From assembly GCA_052387115.1 (NCBI GenBank), contig JBQTJM010000348.1, positions 1 to 33,171 of the forward strand: DNA of 33,171 nucleotides. Direction: 5' to 3'. Under the pieces are notes generated by a model. It worked only from the letters and a program-made list of their open reading frames with translations. It searched no databases and was not told the DNA's origin. Position numbers and translations under genes: made by a program. The stretch comes from JACCXJ01 sp052387115 (GTDB lineage Bacteria; Pseudomonadota; Gammaproteobacteria; JACCXJ01). Below are positions 22,507-32,059 of this stretch, in pieces (within the stretch, counting starts at the first letter, position 1; each line of letters opens with the position of its first letter).

Positions 22507-24168
22507 ATGCCGTCGATTTTCGACAACATTGATCTCAAGCTTTTCGAAGGGCTGCGCGCGGTATTGCCCAACGCCATGTCCTGTTCGTTTTGCGTCGGCT
22601 ATCTGAATCTTCGCGGCTGGGGCCAGCTCGCCGATCTCGTCGAAGACCTGCCTGGCGGCGATGAAAGCCGCGCCTGTCGCCTGCTGGTCGGAATGCACCG
22701 CGCGCCGGAAGAGGAAATGAAAGCGCTCCAGAGCATGCGCCGGAGCGCTCACGCCGTGGACGGCCCCACGCTCGCCAGGCTGAAGCGTCGCATCACCGAA
22801 AGTTTCAAGGAGCAGCTCGAGTTCGGGGTTCCGTCCAACGAAGCCGAAACAGCCCTTCGCCGGCTTGCCGGTCAGCTTCGAGCGCGAAAGGTCTTGCTGA
22901 AGGCGTTTCTCGGCTACCCGCTCCACGCCAAGCTCTACCTGGTGCGGCGGGAAGACGTAGTATCGCTCATCGGTTTCGTCGGAAGCAGCAACCTGACTCT
23001 GGCCGGCTTGTCGCACCAGGGAGAGCTCAATGTCGACGTGGTGGAGCAGGACGCCGCGAAAAAGCTTCAGGAGTGGTTCGACGACCGCTGGCGCGACGAG
23101 CTTGCCTTCGACCTTACCGACGACCTTGCTCAGATCATCGAAACCAGTTGGGCGCGCAAGGACCTTGTCCGTCCCTATCTCGTTTACCTCAAGATCGCCA
23201 GCCATCTCTGCGAAGAAGCCCGCGAGGGGGAGCGCGAATTCCGTCTGCCCAGGCTGTTTCGCGGCGTGCTGCTCGACTTCCAGGAAGCCGCCGTCTCGCT
23301 GGCCGCGCATCACTTGCACCGCCGCGGCGGCGTGCTGCTCGGCGACGTGGTGGGACTCGGCAAGACCCTGATGGCCACGGCCATCGCCCGCGTGTTTCAG
23401 GAGGACGACGAGGGCAACACGCTCGTCATCTGCCCACCCAAGCTGCTGCCCATGTGGGATCGCTACCTTCAGGACTATCAGATCACGGGCCGCGTGCTCT
23501 CGCTCGGCGCCGCTGGGAAAGAACTGCCCAACCTGGCGCGCTATCGCCTCGTCGTCATCGACGAAAGCCACAATCTGCGCAACCGCGAGGGCCGCCGTTA
23601 CCGCGCCATTCGCGAATACATCGAGCGCAACGAATCGCGCGTCCTGCTGCTCACCGCTACGCCCTACAACAAGCAATTCACGGACATCAGCAATCAGCTC
23701 CGGCTATTTCTGGATGAGGACCAGGACCTACACGTACGGCCGGAGCGTTTTCTCCAGCAGTGGACACAGGAGGGCAGGAACGACGCTGACTTCATCGCCC
23801 AGTTCCAGACCACCACGCATTCGCTGCGGGCATTTGATCGGAGTCCGTTCCCCGAGGACTGGCCGCATCACGTAGTAGCGCTGCCGCGCTTCGTCGAACT
23901 TCGCATAGTGCTTGATGATGAACTGCCGCGTGCGGCGCACCAGACAGAGGCGCGCTTTCCGCTGAAGCGCTCGGCACAGGATGCCATCAGCCGCCAGATG
24001 CAGTTGGGCATCACCGACGAGGCGCTGGTGGATCTCGTGCATCGTCGCGCCGCCGACGAGAACCTGTGCGAAGTCACCGACAGCGACCCGGCGGAAGCCG
24101 CGGAGCCGCGCCTCATCTGCTCCCTGGGACTCGTGGCGCCGCTCGAAGGATCGGGCCGGTGCTCATGA
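22507..24168 (+). pseudogene. PLD-SNF2 helicase (phospholipase D-like plus SF2 helicase), disrupted by an internal inversion
   Basis: From the ATG at 22507 the frame has 553 codons. The N-terminal ~200 residues form a PLD-like domain: CSFCVGYLNLRGWGQL, LHAKLYLVRRED (H140-x-K142) and GSSNLTLAG. The SNF2 helicase core follows: Walker A VGLGKT (K286), CPPKLLPMW, DESH (D352-H355), LLLTATPYNK and the SNF2-typical SPFPEDW near the end. Homologues continue with an LVRRTR-containing stretch; here that stretch is on the opposite strand (23869-23952). After it the plus frame reads KRSAQDAISRQMQLGITDEA to ICSLGLV, which I cannot assign. Motifs V and VI of the second RecA domain are missing. It would act in DNA translocation for anti-phage defence or restriction if intact; as is, probably inactive. 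Confidence 0.75.
23863..23955 (-). other. Inverted coding segment within the SNF2 helicase
   Basis: Read on the minus strand, 23952 to 23869 encodes RLCLVRRTRQFIIKHYAKF followed by DEARQRYYV. This is the sequence expected directly after SPFPEDW in PLD-SNF2 helicases (LVRRTR-x-FI-x-x-xYA). SPFPEDW ends at 23862 on the plus strand. The simplest explanation is an inversion of roughly 90 bp. Breakpoints are approximate; no clear inverted repeat flanks them apart from short CTGG/CCAG words. Confidence 0.65.
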
Positions 24169-24186
24169 TCCTCGGTTGGTGGAAGC

Positions 24187-24435
24187 ATGGACTTCATACT
24201 GACCGAGCATGCGCAAGAACGCACCCGGCGGCGTCGGATCGCCCCGGAATGGGTCGCAGCCACGTTGGAGAGCCCGACCCGCACGGAAAGCGATCCCGAT
24301 GACCCGGATCTGGTCCACGCGCTACGACCCATACCCGAACGCGGTTTCCGGGTCCTGCGCGTGATTTACAATGAAACGGCTGTCCCCGTCCCGGTGCTGA
24401 CCGCCTATTTCGACGACAAGGTGACCGACTTATGA
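24187..24435 (+). CDS. DUF4258 domain-containing protein (possible toxin)
   Basis: 82 residues. ILTEHAQERTRRRRIAPEWVAATLESPTR, LVHALRPIPERGFRVLRVIYNE and VPVPVLTAYFDDK fit the DUF4258 family, which has a RelE/ParE-like compact fold and is often paired with a small partner gene. Its stop overlaps the next start (ATGA), so the two are translationally coupled. RNase-toxin function is plausible but not established for the family to my knowledge. The gene sits between the broken helicase and the methyltransferase, as toxin-antitoxin pairs often do in defence islands. Confidence 0.75.
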   Translation: MDFILTEHAQERTRRRRIAPEWVAATLESPTRTESDPDDPDLVHALRPIPERGFRVLRVIYNETAVPVPVLTAYFDDKVTDL

Positions 24436-24623
24436 AAATCGAATTCGACCCGATCGCCGACGCGCTCTATGTCGAACTGTCCGACAGCGAAGTGGGACGG
24501 TCGGAAGAAATCGGGCCGGGCGTGATTCTGGATTACGACGCCCAAGGTATCGTCGTGGGCGTGGAAGTGCTATCCGTCAGCAAGCGCGGCACGACATCAG
24601 CGCCGAAAAAAATGGTCGCCTGA
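24432..24623 (+). CDS. DUF2283 domain-containing protein (possible antitoxin)
   Basis: 63 residues. MKIEFDPIADALYVELSD, GPGVILDYDAQGIVVGVEVL and SKR are diagnostic of DUF2283. The family is very often encoded directly after DUF4258, and the pair behaves like a type II toxin-antitoxin module by gene context. The start overlaps the DUF4258 stop by 4 nt (ATGA). Intact. Confidence 0.85.
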   Translation: MKIEFDPIADALYVELSDSEVGRSEEIGPGVILDYDAQGIVVGVEVLSVSKRGTTSAPKKMVA

Positions 24624-24792
24624 TGCGCCGGCCGACGAATCGGGCGGAGCGAGGGTGCCGAGGCGCCGCTATGGCGCGCCGTACGGACGGAGCGGCGGCC
24701 AAGGCGTAGGCGACACTACGTCGAGCCGGCGAGAGGGAGCACGGCCTGTCACGGCGAGCGAATCGACGTCCGCGGCATGAGGGGTGTGAGAA

Positions 24793-27700
24793 ATGCGGGC
24801 TAGAATCGAGGAACTGCTCAATACGCAGCGGCTGGCCGAAAACCTGACGCCGCTATTTTGCGAAACTCTGTACTGGGGGACGCCGCGTGGCATGACGCCG
24901 CGAGCGCTCCAGGTCGGCGCGCCGGTCGCCAACACAATCACAGTGCTGCCCGTTGCCGAATTGAGCGGACTGCCGGTCTATCGCGTGGAATGGCCGGAAG
25001 ACCAGCCGCCCACCGTCACCGCCCGGCGGGCCGTTCAGCGCGCGCTCGCGCCGGTACACGCAGAGCATCTGCTCTGCTACGTCACGCGCGCCCGCCGCCA
25101 AGCCGCCTTTGTCTGGGCGCGCCAACGCACGGACGGCAAGACCGAGCTGCGCACGCTTCCCTACGAGGTCGGTTCCCCTGCCCGCACCACAGTTGAACGG
25201 CTGAGCGAACTTGCCTTCCGCCTCGACGCACTGGGCCCGACCGGCCAACCGCTAATCACCGCCGTCACCGACAAGCTCAACGCCGCCTTCAGCGTCGAGG
25301 AGGTAACGAAGCAGTTCTATCAGGACATCGCCAAATGGTACTTCTGGGCGCTCGACCACGCCTGTTTCCCGAAGGACGCGCCCAAGCAGGACGGCAAGGA
25401 TCACGTCAGCCTCATCCGCTTGATCACGCGGGTCATCTTCGGCTGGTTTCTAAAGGAGAAGGGCCTCATTCCCGGTGTGCTCTTCGATCCGCGGAGCCTG
25501 GCGCTGATCCTTAACGGCTTCGGGCCGGACAAGGCGAGCGATAAGGGCTCCGTTTTCTACAAGGCCATCCTGCAGAACCTCTTCTTCGCCACGCTCAACA
25601 CCGAGATGGACAAGCGCGCCTGGGCGAGGGACGAGCAGAACTTTATGGCCCACAGCCTGTATCGCCATCGGGAGCTGTTCCGCGAGCCCGGCGCCGCGCT
25701 CGATCTCTTCAAGGACATCCCGTTTCTGAACGGCGGCCTTTTCGAGTGCCTCGACCGGATCGAAGGCATGCCCGAGAAGCCCCGCTACATTCGCATCGAC
25801 GGCTTCTCCCGCCGCGCCGACAGCCAGCCGGTCGTTCCGGACTTCCTGTTCTTCGGCGAGGAGCGGACGGTGGACCTGAGCAAGGCCTACGGCAAAGCCG
25901 GTTACCGCAGCGCGCGTGTGTGCGGGCTCGTGCAAACGCTCGCGAGCTACAACTTCACGCTGGCGGAAAACACGCCGCTCGATCAGGAAGTCGCCCTCGA
26001 CCCGGAGCTGCTCGGCAAGGTCTTTGAGAACCTGCTTGCGGCCTACAACCCGGAGACCCGCACCACCGCGCGCAAGCAGAGCGGCTCCTACTACACGCCG
26101 CGGGAGATCGTGGATTACATGGTGGACGAGGCACTCATCGCTGGCCTCAGGACCTGGCTTGCGGCGGTGTTGCCGGAAGCTTCGGACATCGAGGCGCGCC
26201 TGCGCCATCTCTTCGCTTATAACGATGAGCCGCACCGTTTCAGCGAGGAGGAGGTCGAGGGACTCATCCGCGCGATCGACGATCTGAACATTCTCGACCC
26301 AGCCTGCGGCTCGGGGGCTTTCCCCATGGGCGCGCTGCACCAACTCGTCTTCGTTCTCGGCAAGCTCGACACCGACAACACCAGGTGGCGCGAGCGCCAG
26401 CGTCAACGCGCTATTGCGGAAACTGCCGAAGCATTCAAGATCGGCGATAAGGAGGAACGTGAGCGCCGTTTGAAGGACACCAAAGAAGTTTTTGAGCAAA
26501 ATGCCTCTGACTACGGCCGCAAGCTGTATCTCATCGAGAACTGCATCTACGGAGTGGACATCCAGCCGATCGCCGTGCAGATCGCGAAGCTCCGATTCTT
26601 CATCTCGCTGGTCGTGGACCAGAAGGTCAACCGCGACGCCGAAAACCTCGGCATTCGCGCCCTGCCCAACCTGGAAACGAAGTTCGTCGCCGCCAACACC
26701 CTGATCGGCATCGAGGGGCCCGGGCAGCTCGCCCTCCCCGACCAGGGCATCGAAGATCTCAAGCGCGAGCTGGCGCGGGTGCGCGAAGGCCACTTCCTTG
26801 CCCGCACGCCTTCTAGGAAGGCCAAATGCCGGGAGCGCGACGCCGCATTGCGCGGCGAGATCGCCGAGCTATTGAAGGAACACGGATGGAACAGTGCGAC
26901 GGCCAAAATGCTCGCCGCGTGGGATCCTTACGACCAGAACGCCTCGGCGGGTTTCTTCGACGCCGGGTGGATGTTCGGCCAGACGGAGGGATTCGACGTC
27001 GTGATCGGCAACCCGCCCTATGTCCGCATCCAGACGCTCAACGAGACCGCCCCCGGACTCGTGCGCTATCTCAAGGACCGCTACGCGGCGGCCAGGAAAG
27101 GCAACTACGACCTCTATGTCGTGTTCGTCGAGGCGGGGCTGAAGCTCCTGAGCCGGCAAGGCGAGCTGGCCTACATCCTCCCGCACAAGTTCTTCAATGC
27201 CCAGTACGGCGAGCCGCTGCGCAAGCTGCTCTCCGGGGGACGCCATCTGCGCCATGTCGTCCACTTCGGTGACCAGCAGATCTTCCCTGGCGCGACCAAC
27301 TACGTCTGCCTGCTCTTTCTCGCCAAGGCCGGCGCCGAGCAATGCCGCTGGGTGCGGGCCGATAATCTGGCCCAGTGGATCGCCACGCTGCGCGCGCCTG
27401 AAGCTGCGTTACCCGCCGAACGAATCAGTGTCACGGAATGGAACTTTGCTGTTGGCGCGGGCAGCGGCCTGTTCGAGAAGCTTCAGAGCATGGCGGTGAA
27501 GCTGGGAGATGTTGCGCGAGTGTGGCAAGGAATCGTCACCAGCGCAGACCGGATTTACGTGTTGCGGCAAGCGGGCAAGCCCGGCCAAAAGACCGTCAAG
27601 GTTCTTGACCGAGACGAGCAAACATGGGAACTCGAGCTGTCGGCAACACGTCCAGTCATTAACGACCTAACGCTTGGGTCGTACTCCGAGCCGACTGCGG

Positions 27701-28426
27701 GCCATCGTCTTATCCTGCCGTATCGCTACAGAGACGGACGACCAATCCTGGTTTCAGAGACCGAGTTCAGTTTCACCATGCCGCTTGCCTGGAAATACCT
27801 CAAGGCGCACGAAGGGCGGCTTCGCGCTCGCGAATGCGGGAAAGCGGATTCCGAGGAGTGGTATGCCTACATCTACCCCAAGAACCTTTTGCTCTTCGAA
27901 GCGCCGAAGCTCATTGTTCAAGTCATCTCAAAGTACGCGCGTTACGCTTTCGACGCACGCAGCATCTATTTCACTGGCGGTGGCAACGGTCCTTATTACG
28001 GCCTACGTTGGATTAAGCAGGATGAGCCAAGGTCTTTGCACTACCTACAGGCATTGCTGAACTCTCGGCTACTCGACCTCTTCCTTCAGAAAATCAGCAC
28101 GCCGTTTCGCGGTGGCTATTGGAGCTACGGCAAGCGTTTCATCGAACAACTGCCCATCCGCCCGATAGACTTCAGCAATGGGTCCGAGCGCGCGGAGCAC
28201 GACGCGCTCGTGGGTCTGATAGACCGAATATTTGCCGCCAAGCGTGCCGGCCAACACCTCGGCCTCGGAACGGGAGATCGACGACCGCGTCTATCGGCTG
28301 TACGGGTTGACGCCGGACGAAATCAGGATCGTCGAAGAGTCCGCTCCCACGCCCGGCGCCAACGCAAGCAATACCCAGAACTTCAACGACCTACAAGGCA
28401 TCTGCCGCTCAGACATCGAAAAGTAA
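24793..28426 (+). CDS. Large Eco57I/PglX-like adenine-specific DNA methyltransferase, frameshifted near the 3' end
   Basis: About 1,210 residues if the frame is restored. The N-terminal ~400 residues (AENLTPLFCETLYWGTPRG; KWYFWALDHACFPKD; RLITRVIFGWFLKEKGLI) resemble the N-terminal region of type IIG / BREX-like methylases; I see no definite nuclease motif. SGSYYTPREIVDYMVDEAL leads into motif I DPACGSGAF (from D502) and motif IV NPPY (N740-Y743), which mark an N6-adenine methyltransferase. The last third (GDVARVWQGIVTSADRIYVL; GGGNGPYYGLRWI) is a target-recognition-like region. At 28246-28252 the frame shifts: the family's ending SEREIDDRVYRLYGLTPDEI lies in the next frame and ends at TAA 28424-28426, 15 nt before the AAA gene. 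Without a shift the frame runs Arg/Ala-rich to 28743, overlapping that gene. Confidence 0.85.
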
Positions 28427-28441
28427 AAGGGGGAAGAACCC

Positions 28442-29437
28442 ATGGCCACGGGCAAGCTGCTGCGACAACTCATCAAGTCAGGGATCGAGGGCAACCTGGA
28501 AGCCTTTCGCGACGCCTCGGAAGGAGTCATCAAGGAGGAGCGTCAGAAACAGCACCACCTGCTGGCCAACGATCTCGAGCGGCTGCTTTACGGCCGACCA
28601 AGAGAGCTGGGGCGTTCGCCCGGCCGGCCGCTGGAGAGGGCGCCGGTGGATCGGGAGCGCAATCTCGCGCTGCTCGATCTGCGCGAGCCGGTGCGGCGGC
28701 TCGACGATGCAGTGCTCTCCGACGAGACCCGGTCTGCCGTTGAGGAAGTGCTGCAGGAGCACCATCACCAAGAGCGGCTGGCGAGTTACGGCCTGCGCGC
28801 CGCGGATCGCCTGCTGTTCTACGGGACGCCGGGCTGCGGCAAGACGCTCACCGCCGAGGTCATCGCCTCGGAACTGGGTCTGCCCCTCGCCGTCGTGCGC
28901 GTGGACGCCGTGGTGTCGTCCTACCTCGGCGAGACGGCCGCCAACCTGCGCAAGGTGTTCGATTTCGCCACTGCCAACGCCGCCGTCGTCCTGTTCGACG
29001 AGTTCGATGCCTTGGCCAAGGAGCGCACGGACGAAGCGGAACACGGCGAGCTGCGCCGCCTCGTCAACGCCGTGCTCCAGATGATGGATGCCTACACCGG
29101 CCGCAGCGTGTTGGTCGCGGCCACCAACCACGAGGGCATCCTGGACCTCGCCGTCTGGCGGCGGTTCGAAGAGGTGCTGTTGTTCGAGCCGCCGAACCTC
29201 GAGCAACTGCGCCGCCTGCTCGCCTTGAAACTGCACGGTGTGCGACGCGAGTTTGAAGTGGAAGACGCGCCTGTCACGGCGCTGTTCAAGGGCATGACCC
29301 ACGCCGATGTGGAACGGGTGTTGCGCAGGGCGATCAAGGACATGGTCCTCGCCGGCCAGGAATTCCTCACTGTGAGGCATCTCGAAACTGCCGCGCGCCG
29401 TGAGCGGCCACGTCAATCCCGGCAGCGAGTAAGGTAA
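28442..29437 (+). CDS. AAA+ ATPase paired with the S8 protease
   Basis: 331 residues, cytosolic. The N-terminal ~90 residues (LLRQLIKSGIEGNLEAFRDA; HHLLANDLERLLYG) look like an adaptor segment that could bind a partner. The AAA module has Walker A GTPGCGKT (128-135), the pore-loop-like SSYLGET, Walker B VVLFDEFDA (D186, E187), sensor 1 in AATNH (N229) and an arginine-finger region WRRF (240-241), followed by the small helical domain. An AGGGGGA-like ribosome binding site precedes the ATG. It starts 15 nt after the restored methyltransferase stop and ends 3 nt before the protease start. Small AAA+ proteins next to subtilisin-like proteases recur in defence islands; the AAA protein probably controls or feeds the protease (inference). 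Confidence 0.9.
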   Translation: MATGKLLRQLIKSGIEGNLEAFRDASEGVIKEERQKQHHLLANDLERLLYGRPRELGRSPGRPLERAPVDRERNLALLDLREPVRRLDDAVLSDETRSAVEEVLQEHHHQERLASYGLRAADRLLFYGTPGCGKTLTAEVIASELGLPLAVVRVDAVVSSYLGETAANLRKVFDFATANAAVVLFDEFDALAKERTDEAEHGELRRLVNAVLQMMDAYTGRSVLVAATNHEGILDLAVWRRFEEVLLFEPPNLEQLRRLLALKLHGVRREFEVEDAPVTALFKGMTHADVERVLRRAIKDMVLAGQEFLTVRHLETAARRERPRQSRQRVR

Positions 29438-29440
29438 GGC

Positions 29441-31777
29441 ATGCCGGAGACCTACCCGCACTTGCCGCTCGTCCGCGAGCAGCCGGTCAATCCGCGTAGG
29501 GCGCGTCCGGCACCGATCCGGGTGCCGGAGCCCGCCGATTGGCGCGCTTTCGGGGAGGGTCTGCGGCAAGCCCTGCAGTCAGCCCGCGAGCGCGCGGCAC
29601 AAGACCTCGGCGGGTTCGATGACCGGCGGCTGATTAAGCTGGAACTGAGCACGCCTCTCGACCCGGCCGAGTTCCAGAAAATCTCGCGCGAGATCGAAAT
29701 CGTTAGCCAGGAAGACAGGACGGTCGTCCTTGCCTTTGCCACCGATGCAGCGCTGGCAGCGTTCGAAGCGCGGCTGACCACACTTGCCGAGGGCAGCAGG
29801 CCGACCTATCGCCATCTACTCTTCGCGCTCAAGGGCTTCGACCGTTGGACGGAGGAAGATCGGCAAGGGTGGGCGCTCAGGCTCGAAGGGTGGCCGGACG
29901 GGAGCCCCTTCACCCTAGATGTCGAGCTTTGGCCGGTGTCACCGGCGACGGAGCGCGACCGGAGCTGGCAGGCCTTCGAGGCCTGGCTGCGCGAGCAGGG
30001 CATCGAGAAGCTCGACGCGGTCAAACAGGCGGAGCTGCTGCTGTACCGCGTGCGGGTCGACCGCGACCAATCCGCTTTGCTCCTGCGCCACCGGGACGTG
30101 CGCACCGTGGACCTGCCGCCGCGCCACGGCCTGGAAGTTACCCTGCTGCAAACGGACATACAGAAACTACCGACAGCTCCGGTGCCGCCGGCGAATGCGC
30201 CCGGCGTCGTCGTGCTCGACAGTGGTCTCGCGACCGCACACCCGCTGCTCGCACCCGCGGTTGGCGACGCGCAGAGCTTCCTTCCCGGCCTCGGGCCCGA
30301 TGACCAGCATGGTCACGGCACCCACGTCGCGGGCCTCGCCTTGTATGGCGATGTCGAAGACGTTCTACGCGCGGGTGGTGGGTTCACGCCCACGTTGCGC
30401 CTGTTCAGTGGGCGCGTGCTCGATGCGGCCAATGCCAGCGACACCAAGTTCATCGAGAACCAGGTACACGAAGCCGTGCGCTACTTCCACCGCGAGTACG
30501 CCTGCCGGGTGTTCAACCTGTCCTACGGCGACCTGCGCAAGCCCTACCTCGGTCGCCACGTACGCGCGCTCGCGGTGACGCTGGACACGCTCGCCCGGGA
30601 GCTGGCCGTTTTGTTCGTTGTGCCGACCGGCAACTTCGAAGGAACCGACACCGTTCCCGCCGACTGGCGAGCCGAGTACCCGCGCTATCTGCTGCGAAAC
30701 GAGGCGGCGCTATTGGACCCGGCGCCTGCGCTCAACGCGCTAACCGTCGGTAGCCTCGCGCGCTGGGATGCGACCTTCAACGCCCAGCGGTACCAGAACG
30801 ACCCCGCCGAGCAGCCGATCGCCCGGCATGATCAGCCGTCGCCGTTCACGCGCTCAGGCCCCTCGGTGGGCCGTGCGATCAAGCCGGAGCTCCTCGCGCA
30901 CGGCGGCAACTGGGCGGTGAATGCCCGCACGGCCAACCTCTGGATTGTGGACCAGGGTTTGGGCGAGCTCTCGACATGCAGAGACTTCGCCGCCGGACGG
31001 CTGCTCGCCGAGGACGCCGGAACGAGCTTTGCCGCGCCGCACGTCGCCCACCTTGCCGCGCGCATTCTTGCCGAGCACCCCGATGCCGACCACAATCTGC
31101 TGCGCGCCCTGCTCGTCGCACATGCACGGTGGCCCGAACCTTGTCAGGACGTGCTGCCAGACAAGACCGAACGCCTGCGCGTATGCGGCTACGGCAGAAT
31201 AAACGACACCGCGCTTGAGCGCTCCACGGAACAGGAGGTGACACTGATCGCGAGCGACGCGATTCCCGATCGCTGCCATCATTTCTACGAGGTCCCACTG
31301 CCAGATTCGCTCCTTGAAGGCCGGCAGCGCAGCCGCGAGATCACGGTCGCTCTGGCGCACAGCCCCGCGGTGCGCACGACGAGGATCAACTACAAGAGCT
31401 GCGAGATGGAATTCCGTCTCGTGTGGGCCGACGACCTCGGCCGTGTGTCCAAGATGTTCAACGCCGCGACCTCGCGCGAGGAGTACAGGTGCATCCCCGA
31501 GACCGCCGGGCCGCGCATCGGCCCCCGGAACCGGGGCGCGGGTACCGTACAGGCCGATACCTGGACCCTGCGTCGGGTGACCACCAAACGGCGAGCGCAG
31601 CGGCTCTTCGTCGTCGTCACGCGCATTGACGAAAGCTGGGGGCGCGAGCTCACGCTCACCGAAGAACCGTACGCGCTCGCCGCGCTGCTGCGCGACCGCG
31701 AGAATGCCGAGGCGCGCCTGTACACCCAGATCCAGGTCCGGCTGCGCGCCCGCGTGCAGGCACGTGTGCGCACCTGA
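29441..31777 (+). CDS. Subtilisin-like (S8) serine protease, cytoplasmic type
   Basis: 778 residues. There is no signal peptide, so it probably acts in the cytosol, unlike most subtilases. Residues 1-255 are a non-catalytic N-terminal domain. The S8 triad is complete: D260 (VVVLDSG), H292 (HGHGTHVAG) and S529 (GTSFAAPH), with the oxyanion Asn398 in PTGNFEG. The C-terminal ~230 residues (HHFYEVPLPDSLLEGR; REITVALAHSP; WTLRRVTTKRRAQRLFVVVT) form a beta-rich domain seen in S8 proteases encoded beside AAA+ ATPases. The start lies 3 nt after the AAA gene. Unlike its neighbours it shows no damage. It may cleave a host or phage protein when triggered; the target is unknown. Confidence 0.9.
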   Translation: MPETYPHLPLVREQPVNPRRARPAPIRVPEPADWRAFGEGLRQALQSARERAAQDLGGFDDRRLIKLELSTPLDPAEFQKISREIEIVSQEDRTVVLAFATDAALAAFEARLTTLAEGSRPTYRHLLFALKGFDRWTEEDRQGWALRLEGWPDGSPFTLDVELWPVSPATERDRSWQAFEAWLREQGIEKLDAVKQAELLLYRVRVDRDQSALLLRHRDVRTVDLPPRHGLEVTLLQTDIQKLPTAPVPPANAPGVVVLDSGLATAHPLLAPAVGDAQSFLPGLGPDDQHGHGTHVAGLALYGDVEDVLRAGGGFTPTLRLFSGRVLDAANASDTKFIENQVHEAVRYFHREYACRVFNLSYGDLRKPYLGRHVRALAVTLDTLARELAVLFVVPTGNFEGTDTVPADWRAEYPRYLLRNEAALLDPAPALNALTVGSLARWDATFNAQRYQNDPAEQPIARHDQPSPFTRSGPSVGRAIKPELLAHGGNWAVNARTANLWIVDQGLGELSTCRDFAAGRLLAEDAGTSFAAPHVAHLAARILAEHPDADHNLLRALLVAHARWPEPCQDVLPDKTERLRVCGYGRINDTALERSTEQEVTLIASDAIPDRCHHFYEVPLPDSLLEGRQRSREITVALAHSPAVRTTRINYKSCEMEFRLVWADDLGRVSKMFNAATSREEYRCIPETAGPRIGPRNRGAGTVQADTWTLRRVTTKRRAQRLFVVVTRIDESWGRELTLTEEPYALAALLRDRENAEARLYTQIQVRLRARVQARVRT

Positions 31778-31798
31778 CCATGACGGAAGAAAAAGCCC

Positions 31799-31966
31799 AT
31801 GTTGGGCTCGACATCACCAGACCCGAGCTTGTGGCACGGCAAGTACGACGAGCGCCAAATCGACATCCATCACATCTCTCCACGCAAGTGGTGGGAGGAC
31901 ATGGGCATTCCGCCGCGGGTCTTCAACTCCATCGTGAACAAGATGTCGGCGACGCACAAGGAATGA
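31799..31966 (+). pseudogene. HNH endonuclease fragment (DUF1524 / GmrSD C-terminal-like)
   Basis: A 55-codon frame with ATG at 31799 and TGA at 31964-31966. The middle reads KYDERQIDIHHISPRKWWED then MGIPPRVFNSIVNKMS. This matches the core of DUF1524 HNH nucleases (x-IDIHHIFPKKWCE...GI-P-x-x-NSI-NK), including the His-His pair, although Ser replaces the usual Phe after HHI. A normal DUF262/DUF1524 protein has 500 or more residues; everything upstream is absent and the later RTN-x-x-IGG section is replaced by THKE. Most likely a remnant of a GmrSD-like restriction nuclease. Confidence 0.6.
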
Positions 31967-31981
31967 GCGGAAGGGATCGTA

Positions 31982-32059
31982 ATGGTAAAACCAGCCGACG
32001 CAGGCAATAGCCGGAACTCGAGCGACGCTGAAACACGCGACGGAAGGGGACACGCATGA
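31982..32059 (+). CDS. Possible 25-residue ORF coupled to the ABC-type ATPase
   Basis: ATG at 31982 with a good GGAAGGGA upstream; the stop TGA (32057-32059) overlaps the next ATG (ATGA). The product (MVKPADAGNSRNSSDAETRD...) is polar and low in complexity, with no recognisable domain. Its position and ribosome binding site suggest a translated leader that couples to the ATPase gene, but chance is possible. Confidence 0.25.
   Translation: MVKPADAGNSRNSSDAETRDGRGHA

Noticed and set aside
28249..28743. Extension of the methyltransferase frame by ~165 residues
   Set aside because: Arg/Ala-rich sequence overlapping the AAA gene; the conserved C-terminus is in another frame, so this is post-frameshift nonsense.
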